This document shows positions 44,164 to 51,284 of a stretch of DNA of 64,000 nucleotides, piece after piece. Location: the NCBI GenBank assembly GCA_029258375.1, contig JARHZA010000002.1, positions 315,001 through 379,000 on the forward strand, read 5' to 3'. The DNA comes from Eubacterium sp. (GTDB lineage: Bacteria > Bacillota > Clostridia > Oscillospirales > Acutalibacteraceae). Made by a program: the position numbers and the translations under genes. The notes under the pieces are model-generated. The model was not told where the DNA came from. It searched no databases and saw only the letters and a list, made by a program, of their open reading frames with translations. How positions within the stretch are numbered: the first letter of the stretch is position 1; each line of letters starts with the position of its first letter.

Positions 44164-45600
44164 TTACAAATGAAAAATAATGTGTAGTTGTTGGTTTCCT
44201 TTTTCATAAATTATTTTGCTTATAATTGTTCGTAGTACTTCATTTTTGGCTTGTTCACTGTTGTTATCATCTTTAATAAATTCAACAACGTTTACTATTT
44301 TTTTTGAAAAAGACTTCTTATCAACTTCGTTGTTGTCGGTTGTTTTTAACTTTTCTTTTTTGAGTTGTTCAATAGTGCTTTGTATATCATACTTATTTTG
44401 CTGATATTCTTCCAACGTGTCAACACCGTTTATATATGCTTCTTTGATTTTTTTTAGTTTCATTTCTTCTGATTTGATTATTTTATCAAAATCGACTGTA
44501 ATTTCTTTGCTTTCAGTAGTAGCAGGCATAATTTCAAAATCAAGAGTTTTTACTGCGTTTTCAAGAGCATCAATAACGGCTTTGTTTGCTTTTCTAATTG
44601 ATAAGCTATGCGATATACCACAAGAACCTCTTGCGTAGTTGTGGCACTGCATAGACGGACATTTGGTTGATTGCATAACGAGTGTAGCACCACAATTTGA
44701 GCAACGCACCAAACCTTTTAGCATAAATTGGACTGGTTGGCATTTACGTTGATAGGGAACTCGATTGCTTTTATTCTCAACAAGAAGTTCTTGCACCTTG
44801 TTCCAAGTATCTAAATCAATAATTGGTTCGTGCTGTCCGTCTGATATCATAATGTTTTCATTGTCATAGTCTCTTTTTGACGCAGCCTTTCCATCTGTTG
44901 ACCACCTAATCTTTCCAATATATACAGGGTTATGAAGAATATAATCAATAAGTCGATTATCGGGAGGATTTCCTCGGTGGGTTCGAACACCTTGAAGAGC
45001 CAGCGATCGAGCAATTTCTCTTTCGCCTTTACCGTTTAAATAATCTTCAAAAATCTGCACCACATACGGTGCTTCGCTATTTGGGTAATATTTTTTATCT
45101 CTTAAATCGTAGCCGAAAGCAGGGTGGCACATAGGTTCGCCACGAGTTGCTTTTTCAGTCATCCCACGTTTAACTTCTCCACTTAATCTAATTAGGTAAT
45201 ATTCATCCATCCATTCGATTATTCTTTCAATTAGAGAACCGAACACATCATCAATTATTGGTTCTGATACAGAGAGAACATTAACTCCCTTTTTCTTTAA
45301 AAGAGATTTGTAAACGATGCTTTCTTCTTGATTTCTTGCAAAACGGCTAAATTTCCAAACAAATATAGTTTCAAAAGGTCTTTCGTCTGATTTAGCCATT
45401 GCTATCATTCTATTAAATTCTTTGCGCTTTTTAGTGCTTTTAGCACTAATGCCGTCATCATAGAATACATAATCTTGAGGAACTATATATCCATTGTTTT
45501 TTGCATATTTTTGAATTAGACTTAATTGGCTATCAGGAGAGTATTCATCCTGACGTTCGTCTGATACACGAATATACGCAGCGCCAATTTTTAAACTCAT
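44164..45600 (-). CDS. Large serine recombinase (integrase/excisionase)
   Basis: 478 residues. The N-terminal resolvase domain has AYIRVSDERQDEYSPDSQ with catalytic Ser13 and Arg11, then WKFSRFARN. The recombinase domain follows (EDYLNGKGEREIARSLALQGVRT), then a zinc ribbon (RCSNCGATLVMQS with CHNYARGSCG) and a coiled-coil C-terminus rich in Lys/Glu (about 385-450). Such enzymes act at short att sites without host factors, with excision needing a directionality factor. Its 3' end abuts the cotJC junction. It is preceded by an unusual structured leader (45630-45760). Confidence 0.95.
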   Translation of the reverse strand: MSLKIGAAYIRVSDERQDEYSPDSQLSLIQKYAKNNGYIVPQDYVFYDDGISAKSTKKRKEFNRMIAMAKSDERPFETIFVWKFSRFARNQEESIVYKSLLKKKGVNVLSVSEPIIDDVFGSLIERIIEWMDEYYLIRLSGEVKRGMTEKATRGEPMCHPAFGYDLRDKKYYPNSEAPYVVQIFEDYLNGKGEREIARSLALQGVRTHRGNPPDNRLIDYILHNPVYIGKIRWSTDGKAASKRDYDNENIMISDGQHEPIIDLDTWNKVQELLVENKSNRVPYQRKCQPVQFMLKGLVRCSNCGATLVMQSTKCPSMQCHNYARGSCGISHSLSIRKANKAVIDALENAVKTLDFEIMPATTESKEITVDFDKIIKSEEMKLKKIKEAYINGVDTLEEYQQNKYDIQSTIEQLKKEKLKTTDNNEVDKKSFSKKIVNVVEFIKDDNNSEQAKNEVLRTIISKIIYEKGNQQLHIIFHL

Positions 45601-45632
45601 TGCACCACATCCCTTTATATTTTATTAAAAAA

Positions 45633-45648
45633 GGGCATAAAAATGCCC
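45633..45648 (-). terminator. Terminator-like hairpin in the recombinase leader
   Basis: GGGCA (45633-45637) pairs with TGCCC (45644-45648). On the minus strand the stem is followed by TTTTTT, only about 26 bp before the recombinase start, so it could limit read-through into the recombinase. It overlaps an AGCAGG element able to form an alternative pairing. Confidence 0.5.
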
Positions 45649-45651
45649 TGC

Positions 45652-45680
45652 TTGATTTTGCAGCAGGACTGTGTTACAAT
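45652..45680 (+). promoter_or_regulatory. Candidate plus-strand promoter for a small RNA
   Basis: TTGATT (45652-45657), a 17-bp spacer and TACAAT (45675-45680). It overlaps the left arm of a long inverted repeat. Confidence 0.4.
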
Positions 45681-45686
45681 AATTTT

Positions 45687-45759
45687 GCTTTGTGGGATTG
45701 TAATTCAGTCCTGCTATATATCGTCTTACTCTGCGCCAACAGGGTAGGGCGATTTTTTT
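45687..45759 (+). ncRNA. Candidate ~70-nt prophage small RNA with strong terminator
   Basis: The segment ends in a 14-bp stem (45720-45733 with 45740-45753), loop CGCCAA, followed by seven Ts. Three of its pairs are G-U wobbles only if the plus strand is transcribed; on the minus strand they would be A-C mismatches. There is no plus-strand protein gene upstream for the terminator to serve. Start site estimated from the promoter candidate. No known RNA family recognised. Confidence 0.4.
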
Positions 45760-45767
45760 ATTTTATA

Positions 45768-46739
45768 TTATTCTGCCATTTTATCAATTTGAATATATTC
45801 AGCAGAAACTTTTGGAACAGTGACGGTAGCACCTATCGCACTTTGGTATGTGTACATTCCGTCAAAGTAACCATAAAAAGTAACTATATCATCTTCAAGT
45901 ATTTTCTTGTCATCGTCTTTTGGAAAATAGGTAACATATATTGTGTCGGTGTAATTACCGTATTCAGACTTTGTTACATTAATTCTATATTGACACATAA
46001 AGTCAGAATCTATTGCTTGAATTACTTCTCCAGTGAATTTAACGTGTTCTTCTTTGTATTTGTCAGGTTCTCGTTCTAATGTTTTGTAAGAATAAGTTTT
46101 ACAAGATTGCTTAAATTCTTTTTCTTGCTTTTTTAAATATTCAGTGTCAACAGTAGTTGGCTCTGTTGTAGTTTCTGTAATTAGTTCGGTAGTTGTTTCG
46201 TCTTGTTGAATGATAGAAGTTTGATTTTTTAAATCTTGGTTTTGTAATTTAGAATAGACAACTTCTGATATAGGATATAAAATCAACGAAATTAAAAATA
46301 AGCATATTGTTGTTTTTAAATATTTCTTATCATATTTTAAACAGGTTATAATTCCAAAAATAGAACCAACCATTATGACAGCAAAATCAATAAGAGGGAG
46401 AACAGAACCAGAAGGATGTAATTCTTCGTCAAGAGTAAGAATAAATCCTAAAAAAATAAACGCAAAAAACAAAAAGCATATAGCGAAAAGTATAATTCCA
46501 ATAATTTGAATTGGTTTTTTATATTTATATAAAAAGCTAATCAATTTTTCTTTGAATGTAAGTTCAGCCTTTTTCTGTTGCTCGTCTTCAAAAGTTTCTT
46601 TTCTATCAGTAGCAGGCATTGTAGTTTCTTGTTTTTTAGTATCTATATTTGATTTTTCTTCTATTGATATTTTACTTCCACAGTTTTCACAAAACTTTGC
46701 ATTGTCGTTACATTCGTTACCACAATTTGAACATTTCAT
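45768..46739 (-). CDS. Zinc-ribbon membrane protein of the lysogeny region
   Basis: 323 residues. N-terminal zinc ribbon CSNCGNECNDNAKFCENCG (residues 3-21), a charged linker, then about four membrane helices (near 75-98, 110-135 and 145-165), a Thr-rich linker (TTTELITETTTEPTTVDTE) and a C-terminal soluble domain (about 205-318) with KFTGEVIQAIDSDFMCQYRINV that looks OB-like. The extracytoplasmic side is likely the Thr linker and C-terminal domain. It lies between recombinase and repressor on the lysogenic strand, the place where superinfection-exclusion or host-modifying genes often sit. Function unknown. Confidence 0.75.
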   Translation of the reverse strand: MKCSNCGNECNDNAKFCENCGSKISIEEKSNIDTKKQETTMPATDRKETFEDEQQKKAELTFKEKLISFLYKYKKPIQIIGIILFAICFLFFAFIFLGFILTLDEELHPSGSVLPLIDFAVIMVGSIFGIITCLKYDKKYLKTTICLFLISLILYPISEVVYSKLQNQDLKNQTSIIQQDETTTELITETTTEPTTVDTEYLKKQEKEFKQSCKTYSYKTLEREPDKYKEEHVKFTGEVIQAIDSDFMCQYRINVTKSEYGNYTDTIYVTYFPKDDDKKILEDDIVTFYGYFDGMYTYQSAIGATVTVPKVSAEYIQIDKMAE

Positions 46740-46754
46740 TATACAAGCCTCCTT

Positions 46755-47378
46755 TTATAACTTGCTTGTAAACCCAGTTGCTTTTCCAAGAATACGAATT
46801 CTGTTCATTTCTTCTTTAATGAAAACAAATGGTTGATATTTAGGGTTCTCTGGTTGCAAGATAATTTTATCATCATAAATATAAACACGTTTTAATGTTG
46901 CTTCGTTATCGATCATAACAGCTGCGATTTGACCACTGTCAACAACAGATTGTTGCTTTATATATACAACGTCACCGTCATTTATACGAGCGTTTATCAT
47001 AGAGTCTCCCTTGCATCTTAATGTAAAGTCACATTCGATATTGTTCGGAACTTCATCGTAACCTTCCAAGTTTTCTTCAGCGAGGATAGGTTCACCACAT
47101 GTTATTACACCGAGACGAGGCTTCTTTACTGTGTTTGGTAATGGCATTACACCAGAAATGGAGAACACGTCAAAAGTTTTATCTATATCAATAAAATTAG
47201 CAGGATTTACTTCAAAAAAATCTGCTAATTTTTTTATTGTATCACGTTTTAAGTTTTGAGTTTTTCCAGCTTCCCACTTTTGAACAGCTGCTCTTTGAAC
47301 ACCTACTATTTTTCCAAGATCTTCTTGTGAAAGACCTTTAGATGTTCTTAACATTTTTATATATTCACCTATATCCAT
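46755..47378 (-). CDS. CI-like phage repressor with S24 peptidase domain
   Basis: 207 residues. The N-terminal XRE domain is YIKMLRTSKGLSQEDLGKIVGVQRAAVQKWEAGKTQN. The C-terminal S24 domain has CKGDSMINARINDGD (catalytic Ser in GDSM) and MIDNEATLKRVYI (catalytic Lys), so autocleavage on SOS induction is expected. The in-frame upstream ATG at 47414 has no ribosome site; ATG 47378 follows GAGGTGC. Divergent from the Cro-like gene. Confidence 0.9.
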   Translation of the reverse strand: MDIGEYIKMLRTSKGLSQEDLGKIVGVQRAAVQKWEAGKTQNLKRDTIKKLADFFEVNPANFIDIDKTFDVFSISGVMPLPNTVKKPRLGVITCGEPILAEENLEGYDEVPNNIECDFTLRCKGDSMINARINDGDVVYIKQQSVVDSGQIAAVMIDNEATLKRVYIYDDKIILQPENPKYQPFVFIKEEMNRIRILGKATGFTSKL

Positions 47379-47404
47379 TATATTAAGCACCTCAATTCGT
47401 TTAC

Positions 47405-47433
47405 AATGTATCATATTTTTAACATTTAGTCAA
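47405..47433 (-). promoter_or_regulatory. Repressor promoter
   Basis: On the minus strand, TTGACT (47433-47428), a 17-bp spacer and TACATT (47410-47405). A GTATC half-site (47408-47412) overlaps the -10. Confidence 0.6.
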
Positions 47434-47473
47434 GAATAAACAACAAAAAGCGAAAAAAAAGATACAAAAACTG

Positions 47474-47502
47474 TTGACAAAACAAAAGGCTCAATCTATA
47501 AT
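47474..47502 (+). promoter_or_regulatory. Early (PR-type) promoter of the prophage
   Basis: TTGACA (47474-47479), a 17-bp spacer and TATAAT (47497-47502): fully consensus. Confidence 0.9.
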
Positions 47503-47505
47503 GAA

Positions 47506-47524
47506 TGTATCGAAAAAAGATACA
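47506..47524. promoter_or_regulatory. Repressor operator, site 1
   Basis: TGTATC-7bp-GATACA, just downstream of the early -10. A half-site GATAC (47461-47465) lies upstream of its -35. Confidence 0.75.
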
Positions 47525-47541
47525 AGAAAGGAGAGAGAGTA

Positions 47542-47748
47542 ATGAATACTTCAAAATTACTTGGTATTATAAAAGAAAATAATGATACTCAAGAGAAATT
47601 GGCTGACGCAATCGGGCTTTCAAGAACGAGACTTTCTGCTAAAATTCACGAACGTAACGGTGCTTCGTTTAATCAACCTGAAATTCTTGCAATTAAAAAA
47701 AGATATCATCTTGATGAAATTACGCTTAATGCTGTTTTTTTTAATTGA
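47542..47748 (+). CDS. Cro-like regulator
   Basis: 68 residues with a HTH (TQEKLADAIGLSRTRLSAKIHERNG). Similar in form to the small DUF739-type phage regulators. First gene of the early operon with GAAAGGAGAG before the ATG. Flanked on both sides by the 19-bp operators. Confidence 0.82.
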   Translation: MNTSKLLGIIKENNDTQEKLADAIGLSRTRLSAKIHERNGASFNQPEILAIKKRYHLDEITLNAVFFN

Positions 47749-47750
47749 AA

Positions 47751-47769
47751 TGTATCTCAAAAAGATACA
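47751..47769. promoter_or_regulatory. Repressor operator, site 2
   Basis: TGTATC-7bp-GATACA again, immediately after the Cro-like stop codon. Arms identical to site 1. Confidence 0.7.
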
Positions 47770-47820
47770 TAGTTATTAAATCCATTTAATTCTCATACAT
47801 ACTAACGAGGTGATGAATAG

Positions 47821-47973
47821 ATGGCTGATTTAACAGTCAAAATGTCGATAGACCGAAATGGTGTAATCGAACCATTTAACAGTTTTTCAAAAAAAGATTT
47901 GTTAAAGATGAAAAATGAACTTTCTAAAACAATGAGCCGTTATTACACCAATCATTTAGAAGAAATTCATTAA
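47821..47973 (+). CDS. Small prophage early protein (50 aa)
   Basis: Begins MADLTVKMSIDRNG with GAGGTGATG upstream. Charged, soluble, no known motif. Typical of tiny early genes between the switch and replication functions. Confidence 0.6.
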   Translation: MADLTVKMSIDRNGVIEPFNSFSKKDLLKMKNELSKTMSRYYTNHLEEIH

Positions 47974-47995
47974 ACAAAGTAAAGGAAGTGAAAAT

Positions 47996-48190
47996 ATGGC
48001 AGGACAAGCAACTATGAAAAAGGATTGTTTTGCATTTGATGTTACCAGTAATGGGAAAAACAGATGTACAGCACTTGATGATAAGAGTTTCTTGTGTTCA
48101 CAAGGCAAAGAATGTCCATTTTATAAACCAATTAAAAAATATCTTGAAGATATTGAGACACTCACGAAAGGAGTGGAGCAAAATGTATAG
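47996..48190 (+). CDS. Small Cys-containing prophage protein
   Basis: 64 residues with four cysteines (near 11, 24, 34 and 40; SQGKECPFYKP), which could bind zinc. AAAGGAAGTG precedes ATG 47996. Overlaps the next gene by 8 bp. Confidence 0.7.
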   Translation: MAGQATMKKDCFAFDVTSNGKNRCTALDDKSFLCSQGKECPFYKPIKKYLEDIETLTKGVEQNV

Positions 48191-48410
48191 TGCTACTGTA
48201 TTTTTAATCTATGTATCAATTATTGCATTCGCATTTGTTTTTGCTGAAATTGTTTTTTATGTAATGCGCAAGCATTATTTAAAGAAAGAACGTGTTCGAA
48301 TAAGAGAAATACATTATGCGCAAGCAGAAAATGATACGCAAGAAATAAATGATACATATCAAAATTTAATTTTAAAGCAAATAATGGAGGGAAGTGTAGA
48401 TGAATACTGA
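48183..48410 (+). CDS. Small prophage membrane protein
   Basis: 75 residues: one hydrophobic helix (about 4-27), a basic patch (MRKHYLKKERVRIR) and a Glu/Gln-rich tail. AAAGGAG fits ATG 48183. Overlaps neighbours on both ends; function unknown. Confidence 0.65.
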   Translation: MYSATVFLIYVSIIAFAFVFAEIVFYVMRKHYLKKERVRIREIHYAQAENDTQEINDTYQNLILKQIMEGSVDEY

Positions 48411-48732
48411 TTCTGTTTATGTTGATTTGGCATTTTGGTTAATGTTCGTATTTTTTATTGCTGGTGCAATTTATTTGGTTGCGTACATAAATAATAAAAA
48501 AGCACATAAGCAACTAAATCGCAGAAATAAAAAAAGACCTGCCGAAAGACAAGCCTTTGATGATTGTTCTATTAGTTGTGAAAAAATTAAGTATTATCAA
48601 AATTCGATAGAAGACTTAAAAGACGAAATTGAATATTGGAAAACCGCATATCAATCAGCAGAAATAAGATGTGCTTTGATGCAAGACACCATTACAAAGT
48701 TAAGGACTGTGCAAAATGAAAAAAGAAAATAA
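48400..48732 (+). CDS. Prophage membrane protein with coiled coil
   Basis: 110 residues. One N-terminal helix (10-30), a strongly basic stretch (KKAHKQLNRRNKKRPAER) and then a coiled coil (about 60-108). Coupled to the previous gene. Pairing of two single-helix proteins suggests they act together; function unknown. Confidence 0.65.
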   Translation: MNTDSVYVDLAFWLMFVFFIAGAIYLVAYINNKKAHKQLNRRNKKRPAERQAFDDCSISCEKIKYYQNSIEDLKDEIEYWKTAYQSAEIRCALMQDTITKLRTVQNEKRK

Positions 48733-48791
48733 AAAAAGCCACAGTCCAGGAAACTGTGGCCAGGCTATACATTACTGTGATAACCGATCGC
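48731..48791 (-). ncRNA. Candidate ~60-nt antisense-strand small RNA
   Basis: On the minus strand, a perfect terminator (stem 48753-48760 with 48738-48745, loop of 7) is followed by seven Ts, yet no minus-strand protein gene lies nearby. The promoter candidate just upstream would give a transcript of about 60 nt. It lies in the gap between two plus-strand early genes. Confidence 0.4.
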
Positions 48792-48819
48792 AAGATTATG
48801 TTATCACAAAATATAGCCT
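48762..48819. repeat. Nested inverted repeats in the early operon
   Basis: Outer arms AGGCTATA (48762-48769) and TATAGCCT (48812-48819) enclose inner arms GTGATAAC (48777-48784) and GTTATCAC (48800-48807). They could fold in the plus-strand mRNA just before AAGGAGG, or act as an operator over the minus-strand promoter. Confidence 0.7.
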
Positions 48820-48826
48820 GTGTCAA
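48798..48826 (-). promoter_or_regulatory. Candidate minus-strand promoter
   Basis: TTGACA (48826-48821), a 17-bp spacer and TAACAT (48803-48798), overlapping the inner inverted repeat. Confidence 0.45.
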
Positions 48827-48839
48827 GGAGGTTATATTT

Positions 48840-49187
48840 ATGACTAAAAAGAAAGTTCAAAAAAATCAATATGGAGAATTTGGTAACGTGCTTCTCTCAA
48901 ATGAAGAGTTGGAGAAGTTAAAGCAACGTTTGCCAAGTTCTTATAATTCATACATAGAAAAAGTTGACGGATATATTGAATCAAAGGGCAAGAACCCTTA
49001 TGCAAGTCACTATGCAACAATTTTGAATTGGGCAAGACGTGACGGCGAAACAATGTCTCAAAAACAACAGTTGCAAGATAGGGCGCTGAATAAAAAGCAA
49101 GAACAAGGGCGCATTTCACGAAAACCGTCTTATGATCTTGAGCAAATCAAACGTGATGCAATGATGAATACTACAATTAAGTTTTAA
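48840..49187 (+). CDS. Phage replication-organizer C-terminal-like protein
   Basis: 115 residues. The block YIESKGKNPYASHYATILNWARRDGE resembles the C-terminal segment of many phage replication-initiation proteins (…YKNHYATILNWxRRD), but here it stands alone without a DNA-binding half. Basic C-terminus. ATG 48840 has AAGGAGG at 8 bp; an in-frame ATG at 48756 lies inside the structured region and is rejected. Confidence 0.65.
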   Translation: MTKKKVQKNQYGEFGNVLLSNEELEKLKQRLPSSYNSYIEKVDGYIESKGKNPYASHYATILNWARRDGETMSQKQQLQDRALNKKQEQGRISRKPSYDLEQIKRDAMMNTTIKF

Positions 49188-49197
49188 GGGGGATAAA

Positions 49198-49584
49198 ATG
49201 CAAAGAAAAACAGAACTCGGAGAACAGCAAGCCCTTTTCGATTGGGCAAAGTATGCAGCAGGCAAATATCCAGAACTTAAATTACTTTTCCATATCCCTA
49301 ACGAGGGTAAACGTAGCCAAATTGGCGGAGCAAATTTAAAAGCAGCAGGCCTTTCTCCTGGTGTGCCAGATATATGTTTGCCAGTAGCGAAAGGAAAATA
49401 TAATGCTTGTTATATAGAACTCAAAAAGGACAAGTCTTGCAAAACTTCCAAAGAGCAAAATAAATGGATAGAACTTTTACAAAATGCTGGTAATTTTGCA
49501 ACCGTCTGTCATTCTGCAGATGAGGCAATTCAAACCCTTACGGCTTATTTAAGTTTAAAACGAGGTGCAAATAATGACGATTGA
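49198..49584 (+). CDS. VRR-NUC domain nuclease
   Basis: 128 residues with the PD-(D/E)xK pattern: LLFHIPNEGKRS, GLSPGVPDICLPVAKGKYNACYIELKK. These are the VRR-NUC catalytic residues (Asp in GVPD, ExK in IELKK). Phage versions act in replication or recombination. Overlaps the next gene by 11 bp. Confidence 0.88.
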   Translation: MQRKTELGEQQALFDWAKYAAGKYPELKLLFHIPNEGKRSQIGGANLKAAGLSPGVPDICLPVAKGKYNACYIELKKDKSCKTSKEQNKWIELLQNAGNFATVCHSADEAIQTLTAYLSLKRGANNDD

Positions 49585-49957
49585 TGAGGCATTAGTGTGC
49601 CAAAAGCACCGATATCCAGTTAAAGTGAGAAAATCATATTCAACCGAGCATCTTGTTGACAAAGATTATAAGATTTGTGAGTTGCACAAATGTATGAACG
49701 TATATACCAAATCATACATACAATCCGTAACTTTGCAAGACAAAGGCCGTTCAGTTCGTCAGATTGATATTGATGATGTTTACGTTCCACAGCCTTTTGA
49801 AAAGATTGTGGAAAATCAAGTAAAACAACTTCAAAAGCAAAGGTTCAAAAAATGCCTTGAAAATCTTTTGACAGAGGGCAAAAACAAAACAGAAATAAAC
49901 AAGATTGTGAAAAGTCTTGTAGATGAAATTAAGGAGAGTAAAAATGAACAAAGATAA
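49574..49957 (+). CDS. Prophage early protein of unknown function
   Basis: 127 residues; ATG 49574 with GAGGTG upstream. Charged, with a C-terminal Lys-rich helix. Two cysteines in ICELHKCMNVY. No family recognised. Coupled to both neighbours. Confidence 0.6.
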   Translation: MTIDEALVCQKHRYPVKVRKSYSTEHLVDKDYKICELHKCMNVYTKSYIQSVTLQDKGRSVRQIDIDDVYVPQPFEKIVENQVKQLQKQRFKKCLENLLTEGKNKTEINKIVKSLVDEIKESKNEQR

Positions 49958-50330
49958 TGAAACAGTAATTCCAATCATAGAGGTTCTTCTTGTAGAACCA
50001 GGGAAAAGTCCTCAAATAAAAATAATTGAAGATACTCTTCGCTCAATGCGGAGAGTAGTTGGCGGAAATATTCAAACTTATCCACTTGAAGACGGAGCAG
50101 TATTGGTTTGTGACGAAGAAGGAAAAATTAAAAATAAACCTATAAACCGAGCAATCAGAATATATGATTCTGAGACTGGCGAATTTAAAACAACGGATGT
50201 TATTGTTGGCACATTTTTTGTTTGTTATGCTCCAGAAGGAAGCGAAGAATTTTGGAGTTTGCCAGAACGACTTCAAGAAAAATATTTAAAACTCTTTTCA
50301 GAGAATTTAAGAATTGATTTAAAGATTTAA
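49944..50330 (+). CDS. DUF3846 family protein
   Basis: 128 residues. Motifs MRRVVGGNIQTYPL, LVCDEEGKIKNKPINRAIR and VGTFFVCYAPEG match DUF3846, common in mobile elements of Firmicutes. Function unknown. AAGGAGAG is well placed before ATG 49944. Confidence 0.75.
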   Translation: MNKDNETVIPIIEVLLVEPGKSPQIKIIEDTLRSMRRVVGGNIQTYPLEDGAVLVCDEEGKIKNKPINRAIRIYDSETGEFKTTDVIVGTFFVCYAPEGSEEFWSLPERLQEKYLKLFSENLRIDLKI

Positions 50331-50346
50331 GGGAGGAAGTTATGAA

Positions 50347-50781
50347 GTGATTAACAATGTGGTTTTAATGGGTAGATTAACCTTTGAGCCAGAATTAAAA
50401 AGTACACCAAGTGGTGTTTCAATATTAAATTTTCAAATTGCTTGCGAAAGAAATTATCAAAAAGCAAATGAAGAAAAGAAAACAGATTTTATTGACTGTA
50501 TCGCCTGGAGACAGACTGCTGAATTTATTTCAAGATATTTTAGCAAAGGCTCAATGATTGCAGTTGAAGGTTCTATTCAGACCAACAGTTTCACAGACCA
50601 AAACGGAAATAAAAGAAAAAGTGTTCAAGTTGTTGCAAACAACGTTTCTTTTTGTGGCTCAAAAGCAGAGAGTGGCACAAACACAAACCCTGCTTACAGT
50701 CAGCCAACACCAAGTTACGCAACATCAGACAACAGTGACTTTGAAGAAATCGTTGATGATGAAGACGACTTACCATTTTGA
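50347..50781 (+). CDS. ssb: Single-stranded DNA-binding protein
   Basis: 144 residues starting at GTG (INNVVLMGRLTFEPELK). OB-fold region with FIDCIAWRQTAEFISRYFSKGSMIAVEGSIQT, then a Ser/Thr-rich linker and the acidic tip DDEDDLPF that binds partner proteins. GGAGGAAG lies upstream. Preceding the Rep-like gene, it fits a replication module. Confidence 0.95.
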   Translation: MINNVVLMGRLTFEPELKSTPSGVSILNFQIACERNYQKANEEKKTDFIDCIAWRQTAEFISRYFSKGSMIAVEGSIQTNSFTDQNGNKRKSVQVVANNVSFCGSKAESGTNTNPAYSQPTPSYATSDNSDFEEIVDDEDDLPF

Positions 50782-50798
50782 TGTTAAGGAGTACAAAA

Positions 50799-50990
50799 AT
50801 GAAAGTTTATGAACTTATGAAAATGCTATCAAAAGAACCTGCAGGCAATGAAGTTGTAGTTGGTGGGTTTTTAACAATGGAAGAAATAAAAAAATCAGAA
50901 AAAACTAATCAAAATGAATATTTAAGTAATGGCATTGCTGAATATGTTGATGATGACAATACGACTACATATATTCATTTTCTAAGATGA
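50799..50990 (+). CDS. Small prophage protein
   Basis: 63 residues (MKVYELMKMLSKEPAG…). AAGGAG before ATG 50799. Short acidic protein of the kind often found next to ssb in phages; unknown role. Confidence 0.6.
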   Translation: MKVYELMKMLSKEPAGNEVVVGGFLTMEEIKKSEKTNQNEYLSNGIAEYVDDDNTTTYIHFLR

Positions 50991-51172
50991 TGAACTACTT
51001 TGAACTTTTAAAAATACACAAACAATTTACAGCAGAAGAATTATTAAAAATGCTGAATGAAGAAGAAAAGTCAGGCTTAATTAACGTTGTCGAAATTAAG
51101 TTTGACTTTTTCGAGCAAATACCCAAAACGATATACGAACTATACCAGCTTATAATTAAAGAACGTTATTAA
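50987..51172 (+). CDS. Small prophage protein (61 aa)
   Basis: ATGA overlap with the preceding gene, but no clear ribosome site. Acidic helical peptide. Plausible by coupling only. Confidence 0.45.
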   Translation: MMNYFELLKIHKQFTAEELLKMLNEEEKSGLINVVEIKFDFFEQIPKTIYELYQLIIKERY

Positions 51173-51207
51173 CATTATTTATTACATTATATATAAGCAA
51201 AAATTTC

Positions 51208-51269
51208 TCGGAGCGACTGCTCCGATTAGAACTTGATTAAAGCATTAAATTAACGACCAAGTTAATTTA
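51208..51269. repeat. Two inverted repeats upstream of the Rep-like gene (origin candidate)
   Basis: TCGGAGC/GCTCCGA (51208-51214 and 51219-51225, loop GACT), and TAAATTAAC/GTTAATTTA (51246-51254 and 51261-51269, loop GACCAA). No T-run follows either, so they are not terminators. Position next to an HUH Rep suits a nick site. Confidence 0.45.
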
Positions 51270-51284
51270 TTAGAAAGAGGAAAA

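Noticed and set aside
43493-44200. tRNA attachment site for the prophage
   Set aside because: No tRNA gene is present at the junction; the insertion is inside the cotJC coding sequence, consistent with a serine recombinase.
48330-48356. Two GATAC copies downstream as further repressor sites
   Set aside because: They are direct repeats inside a coding region, without the inverted partner GTATC at 7 bp.
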